Assembly (NCBI RefSeq): GCF_030818695.1
Contig: NZ_JAUTAR010000001.1
Coordinates: forward strand, 2,970,501-3,034,500
Length of the DNA stretch: 64,000 nucleotides
Source: Chryseobacterium sp. SORGH_AS_0447
GTDB taxonomy: Bacteria > Bacteroidota > Bacteroidia > Flavobacteriales > Weeksellaceae
Reading direction: 5' to 3'
Positions 17,295 to 25,713 of the stretch are shown piece after piece (position 1 is the first letter of the stretch; each line of letters opens with the position of its first letter). A program made the translations under genes and the position numbers. The notes beneath the pieces are model-generated. The model saw only the letters and a program-made list of their open reading frames with translations, had not been told where the DNA came from and did not search any database.

Positions 17295-18338
17295 TCAACC
17301 CTCATTGTTTAACCTGTAGTTCTCTGTTTCTTCAATCAAATTCATAATAATATCTCCTGTTGAGGCTCCACTATAAGATGTTTTGGACTGCCCTACCCAA
17401 ATACTTAGAAATTCGGGATTTTGCTGGAGTTTTGCCACCATGCGAAGTGGTGCGGTAATTTTATTCTGGTAAGGATACGGCAATATATAGCCGCTATCGT
17501 CCAATGTATCCGTAAAAATGTTTTTCAGGCCTCTCCCATAGCGTCCTGAAAAGCTTTTCGTCAGCACGATATCTTTTTCGAAGGCATTTTTCAATCTGTC
17601 TTTTTCAAATTCCTGCAAAGCACTCTCTGCTGAACCCAGTAAGAGACTTCCGATCTGAAATCCTTGTGCCCCTAATAGCTTTGCTGCTAAAAGAGTTTTG
17701 GCATCGTATATTCCTCCGGCATAAATTAATGGGACATTCGCGTGGTCATGTATTTGAGACAGAAGTGAAATGCCGCCGATCTCCGGGATTTTGCCATCCA
17801 TGAAACTTCCCCGATGACCGCCTGCTTCGTAACCCTGTACACAGACAATGTCAATTCCGGCCTTCTCCAGAATAATGGCTTCCTCAACGGAAGTCGCCGT
17901 TCCGATCATTACCGTTCCATTTTTCTTAAAAAGGTCAATACTTCCCGCATCCGGAATACCAAAAGTAAAACTGACAATTTTGCAATTTTCAGCGAGTATT
18001 GCCTGAATCTGGTCATGATAATCAGTGAGTTTAATATCTTCATAGTTAGGATAGTCGACATCTAGCTGATTTTTAGCAGAGAACGTTTTAAGAAATTCTT
18101 TGGCCTGGCTATACTTTAATTTCAGCTCTTCAGTTTGTTCCGGTAAAGGATTCAAGAAAATATTTACGGCAAATGGTTTATCGGTTAATGTTTTCGTGGC
18201 ACGAATAAGCTCCACACATTTTTCGGCAGGCAGATCACCAAGCGATAAAGAGCCTAATGCGCCGGATTCTGCTGCAGATGCCACCATTTCAGGAGTGGTG
18301 ACCCCAAACATAGGCGCCTGAACAATGGGATATTCCAC
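17295..18338 (-). CDS. Nitronate monooxygenase-type flavoenzyme, N-terminus cut by an in-frame stop
   Basis: 347 aa from a GTG. VEYPIVQAPMFGVTTPEMVAS is the N-terminal FMN-binding strand of NMO/FabK-like enzymes; GYEAGGHRG carries the catalytic-type His; VPLIYAGGIYD and GAQGFQIGS bind the phosphate. An in-frame ATG at 18389 begins MNNQPEMWKNDLT, the N-terminus usual in this group, but a TGA at 18348-18350 interrupts it before ILEVEYPIVQ; a CGA-to-TGA change would explain it. The protein may still be made from the GTG, missing about 17 residues. Catalysed reaction in the family: FMN-dependent oxidation of nitronates, or enoyl reduction. Confidence 0.85.
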   Translation of the reverse strand: MEYPIVQAPMFGVTTPEMVASAAESGALGSLSLGDLPAEKCVELIRATKTLTDKPFAVNIFLNPLPEQTEELKLKYSQAKEFLKTFSAKNQLDVDYPNYEDIKLTDYHDQIQAILAENCKIVSFTFGIPDAGSIDLFKKNGTVMIGTATSVEEAIILEKAGIDIVCVQGYEAGGHRGSFMDGKIPEIGGISLLSQIHDHANVPLIYAGGIYDAKTLLAAKLLGAQGFQIGSLLLGSAESALQEFEKDRLKNAFEKDIVLTKSFSGRYGRGLKNIFTDTLDDSGYILPYPYQNKITAPLRMVAKLQQNPEFLSIWVGQSKTSYSGASTGDIIMNLIEETENYRLNNEG

Positions 18339-18469
18339 CTCTAATATTCAGGTCAAATCATTTTTCCACATTTCAGGCTGATTATTCATAAGCTTAATAT
18401 TTCTAAATTATTGTTTTTTAAGATGAATTGAAAACCTCAGCAAACCCTTGTTGGCAGCTGATGGTGATG

Positions 18470-19048
18470 TTAGTCGTTATAATACTTTTTCAACCAATTT
18501 TGAAATTCGTCTTCATAGATTTCCTGAGCACTTTTTACGATCTCGTCCGGATTTTCTGTGGTTTCAATACCATGTTTTTCAAAAACCCACTTTTTATACT
18601 CTTCTGTTTTTTCGGTAGGCTCATAATCATCTTCATCTTTATAAAAATAGATTTTGTCCCAGCCAATAGCGGGTTCAACATCAAAGGTCAAAATTTTCAG
18701 CAACTCTTTTACATTTTTTGCCACAATATGAATTCCTCCTTCACTTCCAAATGCTAAAATCGGGGCTTCATGTATATTTTCATTTTTGTCTCTTACCCAA
18801 AATGCATAAGTTGAACCACTCCCGTCTGCCATTGCAAATTCTATAATTGAATTTGTAAATTCATCATCATCCGAATAACCCGTGATTCCACTTTTATCCG
18901 AATAATCTCTCCCGATATAAAACTGATCTGAAAAATTTTCATCATCTCCGATTGAGTTCTGGAAATTCACAAGTTCTTTTAATTCTTCCGGGATTTCAAA
19001 ATTTTTGAAGTTTGCTTCAAATTCGCTTAGAGTAACCATTCTTTTCAA
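18470..19048 (-). CDS. SMI1/KNR4 (SUKH)-like protein
   Basis: 192 aa, acidic, no signal peptide. The block IIEFAMADGSGSTYAFWVRDKNENIHEAPILAFGSEGGIHIVAKNVKELLKIL has the strand order and 'aPi.flgseGg...va.nl.dfl.lL' ending of SUKH-superfamily domains. SUKH proteins are often immunity proteins against polymorphic toxins, but orphan copies are common; no toxin gene is next to it. The start could be 3 codons downstream (MVTL). Function uncertain. Confidence 0.7.
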   Translation of the reverse strand: MKRMVTLSEFEANFKNFEIPEELKELVNFQNSIGDDENFSDQFYIGRDYSDKSGITGYSDDDEFTNSIIEFAMADGSGSTYAFWVRDKNENIHEAPILAFGSEGGIHIVAKNVKELLKILTFDVEPAIGWDKIYFYKDEDDYEPTEKTEEYKKWVFEKHGIETTENPDEIVKSAQEIYEDEFQNWLKKYYND

Positions 19049-19384
19049 TTTTACTATTTAGGTTTGGTATTTTCCGGCATTCCTGCCAGGTTTTAGCTTT
19101 ACGCATTTATTTCTTAAAGCTATTTTGATGCGAATTTAAAAATTAATTTTGAACGTTTTTTAAATTTATACAAATCGTTAAAGCTTAAAGACGTATAGGA
19201 AAAATAGGCTGAAGAATAAATCTCCAGCCTATTAAATCCTATTCCACTATTGATATTACTTTATAAAAAGTAAAATTTATTTATTGAAATATTCAGAAGT
19301 CATGCATTTTATCGTTAAAATAAAATCAGTTAACATGAAAATTTTATTTTCACTTTCCATTTAACTGGATATTTTAAAACGATA
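19049..19384. other. Intergenic gap with a hairpin
   Basis: AATAGGCTG (19203-19211) pairs with CAGCCTATT (19225-19233), a possible terminator of the small gene upstream on the minus strand or bidirectional. No gene seen in these 336 bp. Confidence 0.45.
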
Positions 19385-19684
19385 TTATTGTCTTACTTTA
19401 TATTTATATCGTATGACTGCAAGCTGCTCATTTTCAAAATAAAAAACCAAAAAACATTTTCTATCCTGAGACATCTTTATGGGCAGTGTCCATTTATTAG
19501 TATAAGTGTCGCACAGCTTTTCCTCTCCAAATAAGTTCATGACTTCAATCTTTGTTTTTCCATAAATTGTACGGTCATTAAGAACATTTGTTACAGGTAC
19601 TTTTTTGTTACGTACCCATACATTTTGAAGATGATTATCAGGATATTTAAAAAACTTCTGTAAAATATTGCTAATTGTAAACAT
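19385..19684 (-). CDS. Small protein with BamE/SmpA-like helix motif, paralogue of the one in the left array
   Basis: 99 aa, no signal peptide. VLNDRTIYGKTKIEVMNLFGEEKLCDTYTNKWTLPI follows the same plan as IFKFKIPIGKSKKEILELFGYEPHIYTSRAWSYPV in the 102-aa protein near 7.1 kb, and both end in a strand pair with a charged C-terminus (VFYFENEQLAVIRYK). Similarity is at the fold-pattern level, not close identity. Function unknown. Confidence 0.65.
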   Translation of the reverse strand: MFTISNILQKFFKYPDNHLQNVWVRNKKVPVTNVLNDRTIYGKTKIEVMNLFGEEKLCDTYTNKWTLPIKMSQDRKCFLVFYFENEQLAVIRYKYKVRQ

Positions 19685-19762
19685 AAGATAAAAATTATAG
19701 ATCTGTTTCAGCCTAATAAATCCTATTAAATAAGGAAAAATTAAGATTAACCTGTTATTAAC

Positions 19763-20293
19763 TTATTTCCAAAATGTCCAGACTTTCCCGTTGAAGACAG
19801 CCAGCTGTTTATTAACTGTGTCATACACCATCATTCCCGGCGAAGGATTAATGATGTTAAGATGCGGGCTTGCTACTTTGGGTAATACCATTGCCTTATC
19901 CGAAGCTTCCAAGACTAAAATTCCAGGCGTTGAAGTAAGCGGTCCGATAGCCATTTTAGCATTTGTATTTTCGATAACCGTATTCTGAATTAAAGTACCA
20001 TCGATGCTGGTTAACGGATCAATTGTAGTTCCGGCGGCATCTACAGAAAGATCTTTCCATAAAGAAGCAAATTTGATTTTTACTTTTTTATCCGTGAGAT
20101 CGTAGATCATCGTTCCGTTTACCGCTCCAGTTACTGAAGCCGCAGAAGTTACCCAAGGTAAGATGATCCCCCTGTTTGCTGTTCCGAATTCTAAGGAGAC
20201 CGACGGCGATGAAAGCGTTGTTTTACCAATAGCAACCTGTGCGGAAATCATTCCAAAAAAAATAGTGAATGCTATGATGAATATATTTTTCAT
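19763..20293 (-). CDS. Secreted protein with GMMVYD...W motif, partner of the large surface protein
   Basis: 176 aa from MKNIFIIAF, chosen because it begins a clear signal peptide (ends MISAQ); a longer frame overlaps the upstream gene. Two copies of a short motif are visible: GTMIYDLTDKKVKIKFASLWKDL and GMMVYDTVNKQLAVFNGKVWTFW. The same motif ends the 864-aa protein upstream (GMMVYNTTLDCLQV...GWSCL). It is 23 bp after that gene, so the two form an operon. Proteins of this kind are common and uncharacterised in Chryseobacterium; a cell-surface role is likely. Confidence 0.75.
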   Translation of the reverse strand: MKNIFIIAFTIFFGMISAQVAIGKTTLSSPSVSLEFGTANRGIILPWVTSAASVTGAVNGTMIYDLTDKKVKIKFASLWKDLSVDAAGTTIDPLTSIDGTLIQNTVIENTNAKMAIGPLTSTPGILVLEASDKAMVLPKVASPHLNIINPSPGMMVYDTVNKQLAVFNGKVWTFWK

Positions 20294-20316
20294 TTTATTA
20301 AACATTAAATTGTGTA

Positions 20317-22911
20317 TTAGTTCGTAGGGCAACTTTGTGTATTAAGACATGACCATCCGGCTGGAGTTCCTGTCGTATTAACTTGTAGGCAGTCTAAGGT
20401 CGTATTGTAGACCATCATCCCTTCAACCAGGTTCGCTGCAGGAATTGCTGAGATTTGTGCAGTGGTAAGTCGATTGATTACAAATCCCTTGGTTTTGGAT
20501 TCCAGCGCTGTCCAGGCCCCATTTCGTACCATCGGCCAATTCGAATTATTTATACCTGCTCTTCCGAGTGAGGTAATACCCTGTGACGTGCTTAGAACCG
20601 GTCCTCCGGTAGTAACAACCGGCTTGTAACAGTAGCATCCTGATACGGAAGCATTTTGAGAATCACCGATTCCCTGCCCTTGGGTTCCTAACGTATCTGC
20701 AAGACCTCCGGCATTTACCTGAGCTGGAATACCATTCGCATTTACGCAATTCGCGCCATTACATAAATTCTGATTAGCTGCCGAAGAACCCGTTCCTACG
20801 CTTAGTCTTGGATGCGCATTAACAAGCATGCTGTAAGCAACGTTCTCATCACCTTCCATTGCATCAAGACATCCGTCATTATCTGAGTCCAGATCCAGAC
20901 GGTTTACAATTCCGTCGCTGTCTGCATCTGCTGTACAGTTGGCATTGTAAACTCCGAAAATAATTCCATGAGGATCATTGTTCCCGGTCAGGGTCATGGT
21001 TAATGAAGCTACATCAACAGGTACAAGGAAAAAGGTATATCCCTGTGGCGTACTGAAAGGCGTATTGGTTGTAAAGGTCGTTCCGCTTACGCCCGGCGTA
21101 GTAGAGACAACACCGTCCAACAATGAATATAATCCTGTATTGAAGACATTTGCATTAGCCGCGACTGTCAGAGGAACAGAAAACGTATTGGTAACGGAAG
21201 TATTTTCCCCTCCTAATCCGGCAATACCAATAATATACTGATACCTATTATTATTTGAACTTAATGAATTAGCGGATACGCCAAAATTAATATTTAAGGT
21301 TCTCGGAACCGTACCTACAATATCTAGGTAAGTAGTGGAGAAAGAAGAAGTCTGTGCGTCGTTTACCGTAATCGTAGTAGAGGCCACCGGTGGCGTATAG
21401 ATTCCCCAGCCATTTCCTGTTCCTGAAGTTTTCGTCACAGTAACTCCACCCCCGGGCAAAGTAGCTCCTCCAGGCGGAGTAAGGGGAACGACAGCCGAAT
21501 TCGTATTCGATAAGCTGGTAGCGGTAGCCGATGATACTGACGCCATCGTTACAGTAGCTGCGCAGCCTTCTGCACTATCAAGGATTCCATCATTGTCGTC
21601 ATCAAGATCAGCACTGTCCAGCAAACCGTCTCCATCGGAATCCGCATCGATAAAAGCTTTATAGGTACAAGTCGTCGTACTTCCGTTTAGATCTACGGTT
21701 AACGTCCGGTATCCTCCCTGCCCCGTTCCGTTATACGTAAGGGGTACGTCAATAAATGTGGTACTGGAAGTAATGTTTGCCGCATAGGCTGGATTGGTAA
21801 AATCTGTACCGTTAACATTTATAGTATAAGTACCCGGAGTATAGATATTGGAAATTGGAATGCGCAATGTTCTCTGGGAAGAAGTTCCTGCCACATAAGG
21901 AGTGTTGCCCTGCAATGCCATAGCTCCGCAGCTAAAAACAAAAGGCTGAAAATAATCCACCGATGCCAGATCGATGTTGGATGAACTTAAATTTGCAACA
22001 TTATACTGGGTAAGATATTCTGATACCCCTGTATTAATATTGATCCTGTAAATCACGATATCATCATTGCCGTTTCCGGAACTTAAAAAGACATATCCAT
22101 TCAGATAAGCCGTTCCCCGTACGTTTCCTACATCGTTGGCCGTACTGGTATTCGCATCTGCATTTCGGACACCTACTGGTCCGGAAATAGTTGCGATCTG
22201 AGTAGCTGTTGCTGTGGTGGCACTGGTAATTGCGATACGGTATAAATATCTGGTATAGGTAGTTCCCGAAAGATTTTGCAAAATAGTATACACATTATTC
22301 TGGTAGTCGTAGAACGTATCACTGGCAAAGATCGTGGAAGATGAAGCATTCCATACGGTATCACCGGTAATCGTCATTGGAGTTGATGAAACGGTAGGAT
22401 AAAGCCTATACAGGTTTTTACCGTTAAATCCGAATGACTGCCCGAAATACTGCCCGATCACATTGTTGGTGCCAATTCCTCCGATTCCGACGGGCAACGT
22501 CAGTCCGGTCGCAGTACCATTCTTTAGTAGCGGGCTGTTGGCCGCAGTATTAGAGTTTAAGAAAACCAGCGGACGGTTGGCCTGTGTATCATCATACCCA
22601 ACAGCCAGATTGCTTACTGAAGCACCGTTGTTGCTTCCGTAATAGGCAGGGCTTGTTATACCCGCAGGCAAAGCAGTTGCAACCGTCGAAGGCGTTGAAC
22701 CGGTAATATCATACACAAAACCTGTTCCGGCAGAGGACAGATAAAGCTTACCTGAGCTTTGGGAAAAGATTGAATTATTTGCTGCAAATACCAGCAAAAA
22801 TGACGCTAAAGCATAGAAGCTGCTTTCTTTCTTTCGAGACCTTCGAAAAACAATGCTCACTGAATTTATTATCCAGCCTGAGCTTTTCGTAATCATTAGA
22901 TTTTTAATCAT
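20317..22911 (-). CDS. Large secreted surface protein with thrombospondin type 3 repeats
   Basis: 864 aa. An unusually long N-terminus (about 50 residues, with RRSRKK before the hydrophobic core) ends FSQ. The first half (about 51-400) is Thr/Ser/Asn-rich and probably a beta-propeller-like fold. Two clusters of Asp-rich calcium-binding TSP3-type repeats are visible: DADSDGDGLLDSADLDDDND (about 423-442) and DADSDGIVNRLDLDSDNDG (about 663-681). The C-terminus carries the GMMVYN...W motif. No type IX C-terminal sorting domain is recognisable. First gene of a two-gene operon with the small secreted protein. Confidence 0.8.
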   Translation of the reverse strand: MIKNLMITKSSGWIINSVSIVFRRSRKKESSFYALASFLLVFAANNSIFSQSSGKLYLSSAGTGFVYDITGSTPSTVATALPAGITSPAYYGSNNGASVSNLAVGYDDTQANRPLVFLNSNTAANSPLLKNGTATGLTLPVGIGGIGTNNVIGQYFGQSFGFNGKNLYRLYPTVSSTPMTITGDTVWNASSSTIFASDTFYDYQNNVYTILQNLSGTTYTRYLYRIAITSATTATATQIATISGPVGVRNADANTSTANDVGNVRGTAYLNGYVFLSSGNGNDDIVIYRININTGVSEYLTQYNVANLSSSNIDLASVDYFQPFVFSCGAMALQGNTPYVAGTSSQRTLRIPISNIYTPGTYTINVNGTDFTNPAYAANITSSTTFIDVPLTYNGTGQGGYRTLTVDLNGSTTTCTYKAFIDADSDGDGLLDSADLDDDNDGILDSAEGCAATVTMASVSSATATSLSNTNSAVVPLTPPGGATLPGGGVTVTKTSGTGNGWGIYTPPVASTTITVNDAQTSSFSTTYLDIVGTVPRTLNINFGVSANSLSSNNNRYQYIIGIAGLGGENTSVTNTFSVPLTVAANANVFNTGLYSLLDGVVSTTPGVSGTTFTTNTPFSTPQGYTFFLVPVDVASLTMTLTGNNDPHGIIFGVYNANCTADADSDGIVNRLDLDSDNDGCLDAMEGDENVAYSMLVNAHPRLSVGTGSSAANQNLCNGANCVNANGIPAQVNAGGLADTLGTQGQGIGDSQNASVSGCYCYKPVVTTGGPVLSTSQGITSLGRAGINNSNWPMVRNGAWTALESKTKGFVINRLTTAQISAIPAANLVEGMMVYNTTLDCLQVNTTGTPAGWSCLNTQSCPTN

Positions 22912-22974
22912 AAGGGGGAATATTATTTAAATAAATTTCTCACAGAGTTCTCATACTTAATTTAAAATGCCGGC

Positions 22975-23202
22975 TTATTCGCAAAACAATTCTCTACTAA
23001 AAATGCAATGAGATATTTTATAATCAATAGCTTGTCCGTTAAGAAAATTAACCTGTAATTTCTTTTGATACAATCCAAATAAATACTTAGACAGGACATA
23101 AATGGCTTTCTTTTGCTCCTTACAGTCCGGAATCGTAACCTTGTAGAATTCCTCAATTTCACACTTTATAAGATGCAAAAAATGGTGTTTGCAATGATCC
23201 AT
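22975..23202 (-). CDS. Small hypothetical protein
   Basis: 75 aa (MDHCKHHFLHLIKCEIEEF...), five Cys, no signal peptide. The start has no strong Shine-Dalgarno, as usual in Bacteroidota. An overlapping frame of 66 codons on the same strand is less convincing. Not recognised; could be spurious. Confidence 0.4.
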   Translation of the reverse strand: MDHCKHHFLHLIKCEIEEFYKVTIPDCKEQKKAIYVLSKYLFGLYQKKLQVNFLNGQAIDYKISHCIFSRELFCE

Positions 23203-23429
23203 AATGATTATATTAATGAGTTATACTTTGTTTATTTATTTCTGATCTATTTGAACATTTCAGCTACATAATCAGCAGCCAAATGGCTAATGAAATTTTC
23301 TACCGAATGAAACTTTTAGTTCATGAGTAATCTAACATTCAGCGTTACTGTGTGCTGAGCATTCAATAAATAAATGCTGCAAGAGCCAAAGCGGCAAAAA
23401 TTATTTTTATGATGTAAATACTATTTCTA

Positions 23430-23975
23430 TTATAAAGCTGTTGCAGTGTAGGTAACTGTTTGGGTATACGTTCCGGCAGGTTTTCCTAAAATATCAGAAG
23501 ATGATGATTTTGCGGCTGGAATGGTATAATCCAGATTCAGGGTTAATGAACTTCCAAGCGGAGCATTTGATACCAACGTCTGATCCGTCGCCGATAAAAC
23601 GACTGCGCTTTTTGTTCCGCCCATGGTTCCTGCAGCAGTAGAAGGTTTTATTGTTAAAACATTGACAGGGATTAAGTTGGTTCCGTTCATGAAATTAGCA
23701 CCTCCTGCTTTCACTTTTACATTAAAGTTCTTTGTTGAAGTCACTTTCAAAGAGTTGGCTTTGGTTACGGTTTGATCCGAGTTGTAGTCTGCTGCAGTGG
23801 CATAGTTAAAGTCAACCGTATTACCGATGGCTGTACTTCCAGCATCGATGGAGATCACATCGTTCAGGGTGATATTCACCGTTGTGGTGGCTGTCGTATT
23901 CTGAGCCTGAACATTGTTACTTCCTAAGATTAAAGCTCCGATAGTTAAGGCTGCGATGGCGATTTGTTTTTTCAT
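23430..23975 (-). CDS. Secreted beta-sandwich subunit, copy 5 (right array)
   Basis: 181 aa from MKKQIAIAALTIGALILGSNN; a 17-residue upstream extension in frame lies too near the promoter to be real. Mature sequence equals that of copies 3, 4, 6 and 7 except TNLIPVN for TNVIPVN. It is on the opposite strand to the left array, about 15 kb away, and faces inward. No clear terminator follows. Confidence 0.85.
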   Translation of the reverse strand: MKKQIAIAALTIGALILGSNNVQAQNTTATTTVNITLNDVISIDAGSTAIGNTVDFNYATAADYNSDQTVTKANSLKVTSTKNFNVKVKAGGANFMNGTNLIPVNVLTIKPSTAAGTMGGTKSAVVLSATDQTLVSNAPLGSSLTLNLDYTIPAAKSSSSDILGKPAGTYTQTVTYTATAL

Positions 23976-24028
23976 TATAGTAATATTTATTTTTTTATTC
24001 TTGATTACTTGTTCTCTTTTGAACAATA

Positions 24029-24097
24029 CAAATCTACAGCAGCGATAAAAGTTTCTTTGTAGTGGAAAATAGAAGTTGGTGTAGTAAAATAACTACA
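24029..24097 (-). promoter_or_regulatory. Operator palindrome and promoter of subunit copy 5
   Basis: On the minus strand: palindrome at 24080-24097, half-site ACTACA at 24058-24063, -7 element TAGATTTG at 24029-24036. Identical layout to the left array. Confidence 0.7.
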
Positions 24098-24114
24098 CCT
24101 ATTAGTTAACAGAA

Positions 24115-24146
24115 AAGCCCTCAACACTTTTAGGTGTTGAGGGCTT
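24115..24146 (-). terminator. Shared subunit-gene terminator (right array)
   Basis: AAGCCCTCAACAC pairs perfectly with GTGTTGAGGGCTT around a 6-nt loop. It follows a remnant of a lost subunit gene on the minus strand. Confidence 0.75.
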
Positions 24147-24169
24147 ATATAAATTGCAGTCTGCTTTTG

Positions 24170-24199
24170 TTACAAAGCGGTCGCGGTATAAGTTACTGT
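24170..24199 (-). pseudogene. C-terminal remnant of a lost subunit gene
   Basis: Reads TVTYTATAL and a stop on the minus strand, exactly the end of the subunits, with a TAA where the preceding Gln codon should be. It sits upstream of the shared terminator as a real gene end would. The rest of the gene is gone and is replaced by an HxlR fragment. Confidence 0.75.
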
Positions 24200-24226
24200 T
24201 TATACAATACCTATGTTGAGAAGATT

Positions 24227-24403
24227 TTATCCTGACTTTCCGGTAAGCGCTGCCTCTAAAACGGTCCTGTTGTTTTCGCCCCACTCCTCTAAGCTCATAA
24301 TCAATGGCAACAGACTCTTTCCCAGAGGTGTTAACTGATATTCAACTTTAGGAATTTTCGTTTCGTATGAACATTTTGTTATGAATCCATCCTGCAACAG
24401 CTC
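24227..24403 (-). pseudogene. C-terminal half of an HxlR-type regulator
   Basis: ELLQDGFITKCSYETKIPKVEYQLTPLGKSLLPLIMSLEEWGENN is the wing and last helix of HxlR regulators (about 57 residues to the stop). The N-terminal half with the recognition helix is missing. Upstream of residue 1 of this fragment the sequence becomes the half-operator of the subunit module, so the break is exactly at that palindrome. It is not a close copy of the HxlR gene at 2.8 kb. A 75-codon frame through the junction begins in non-homologous DNA. Confidence 0.75.
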
Positions 24404-24495
24404 ACCCATAACTACATGATGATCACTTAGTTTAAATAAAAAAGCCCTCAACATTTAAGTATTGAGGGCATCATATAAATTACCGTTTGCCTATA
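24404..24495 (-). other. Half operator, shared terminator and a second subunit remnant
   Basis: ACTACA (24411-24416) is the right arm of the palindrome; the left arm is lost at the HxlR junction. GCCCTCAACA/TATTGAGGGC (24444-24469) is the shared terminator. Next, reading on the minus strand, YRQTVIYM at about 24470-24495 is a decayed YTQTVTYT subunit end. Confidence 0.6.
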
Positions 24496-24627
24496 ATTTC
24501 CCTTTACGTGTTCACAAAAAATATTTGTAGGTTGGTAAATTGGTCATCGTTGTTTTTTTGATACTTTCGTATTAGCATTTAAAAACACACTTACTGCACA
24601 TAATTTATTTTATCTGAAATAAAATCA

Positions 24628-24649
24628 AAGGCTTCCCGTAGGAAGCCTT
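24628..24649 (-). terminator. Hairpin after subunit copy 6
   Basis: AAGGCTTCC pairs with GGAAGCCTT around CGTA, 43 nt past the stop on the minus strand. The same hairpin follows copy 7. On the minus strand it is followed by TTGATTTTATTTC, T-rich. Confidence 0.7.
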
Positions 24650-24691
24650 CGAAAAACCAAATCACTAAATATTAATATGAAAAATTTTTAT

Positions 24692-25237
24692 TTATAAAGC
24701 TGTTGCTGTATATGTTACTGTTTGCGTATACGTTCCTGCCGGTTTCCCTAAGATATCTGAAGACGATGATTTTGCAGCTGGAATCGTGTAGTCCAGATTA
24801 AGGGTCAATGAACTTCCAAGAGGAGCATTTGAAACTAAAGTCTGATCCGTTGCCGATAAAACGACAGCGCTTTTCGTTCCACCCATGGTTCCTGCAGCGG
24901 TAGAAGGTTTTATTGTTAAAACATTTACAGGGATCACGTTGGTGCCGTTCATGAAGTTGGCACCTCCTGCTTTTACTTTTACATTAAAGTTCTTTGTTGA
25001 AGTTACTTTTAAAGAGTTGGCTTTGGTAACGGTCTGATCCGAGTTGTAGTCTGCTGCCGTAGCATAGTTGAAATCAACTGTATTGCCGATGGCTGTACTT
25101 CCCGCATCAATAGAGATGACATCGTTCAGGGTAATGTTTACCGTTGTGGTGGCTGTCGTATTCTGAGCCTGAATAGTATTAGTTCCTAAAACGAATGCTC
25201 CGAAAGTTAAGGCTGCGATTAAAATTTGTTTTTTCAT
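24692..25237 (-). CDS. Secreted beta-sandwich subunit, copy 6
   Basis: 181 aa; signal peptide MKKQILIAALTFGAFVLG...QAQ; mature sequence identical to copies 3, 4 and 7. Signal peptides differ between copies far more than the mature parts, so selection or conversion acts on the mature region. Own operator-promoter and terminator. Confidence 0.85.
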   Translation of the reverse strand: MKKQILIAALTFGAFVLGTNTIQAQNTTATTTVNITLNDVISIDAGSTAIGNTVDFNYATAADYNSDQTVTKANSLKVTSTKNFNVKVKAGGANFMNGTNVIPVNVLTIKPSTAAGTMGGTKSAVVLSATDQTLVSNAPLGSSLTLNLDYTIPAAKSSSSDILGKPAGTYTQTVTYTATAL

Positions 25238-25289
25238 TATAGTAGTATTTATTTTTTATTATTGATTAATTGTCCTCTTTTGAACAATA

Positions 25290-25358
25290 CAAATCTACGG
25301 CAGCGGTAAAAGTTTTTTTGTAGTGGAAAATGGAAGTTCATGTAGTAAAATAACTACA
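25290..25358 (-). promoter_or_regulatory. Operator palindrome and promoter of subunit copy 6
   Basis: Palindrome at 25341-25358, half-site at 25319-25324, -7 element (CAAATCTA on +) at 25290-25297. Confidence 0.7.
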
Positions 25359-25385
25359 TGATGATCACTTAGTTTAAATAAAAAA

Positions 25386-25436
25386 GCCCTCAACATTTAA
25401 GTATTGAAGGCATATGTAAATTACCGTTTGCGTATA
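25386..25436 (-). pseudogene. Shared terminator and C-terminal remnant of a lost subunit gene
   Basis: GCCCTCAACA/TATTGAAGGC stem (25386-25411) preceded, in the minus direction, by codons reading YTQTVIYI, a decayed subunit C-terminus. The following 210 bp to the next hairpin hold no gene. Confidence 0.6.
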
Positions 25437-25649
25437 ATTTTATTTAGGTTTTTATAAAAAATAATTATAGGTTGGTAAATTGGTTACCATCGGGTTTTGG
25501 GACTTTCCCTATTAGCATTAAAAAAACGGACTTACACATAATTTAATATAAATTTTTGTTCTGCAAATCGATCTATTATGTAAGTAGATATGCGAACATA
25601 ATAATTTGTACCAGTGGTTAAGTACACCAATTTTTCTTATACAAAATCA

Positions 25650-25671
25650 AAGGCTTCCCGTAGGAAGCCTT
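25650..25671 (-). terminator. Hairpin after subunit copy 7
   Basis: AAGGCTTCC/GGAAGCCTT stem with CGTA loop, same as after copy 6. Confidence 0.7.
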
Positions 25672-25713
25672 CGAAACACCAAATCACAAAATATTAATAT
25701 GAAAAATTTTTAT

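Noticed and set aside
18470..19684. Toxin-immunity island around the SUKH-like gene
   Set aside because: No polymorphic toxin, Rhs or Hcp/VgrG-type gene is present in the window.
20317..22911. Type IX secretion C-terminal domain on the 864-aa surface protein
   Set aside because: The C-terminus ends in a GMMVYN...W module with Cys residues and lacks the usual type A sorting pattern.
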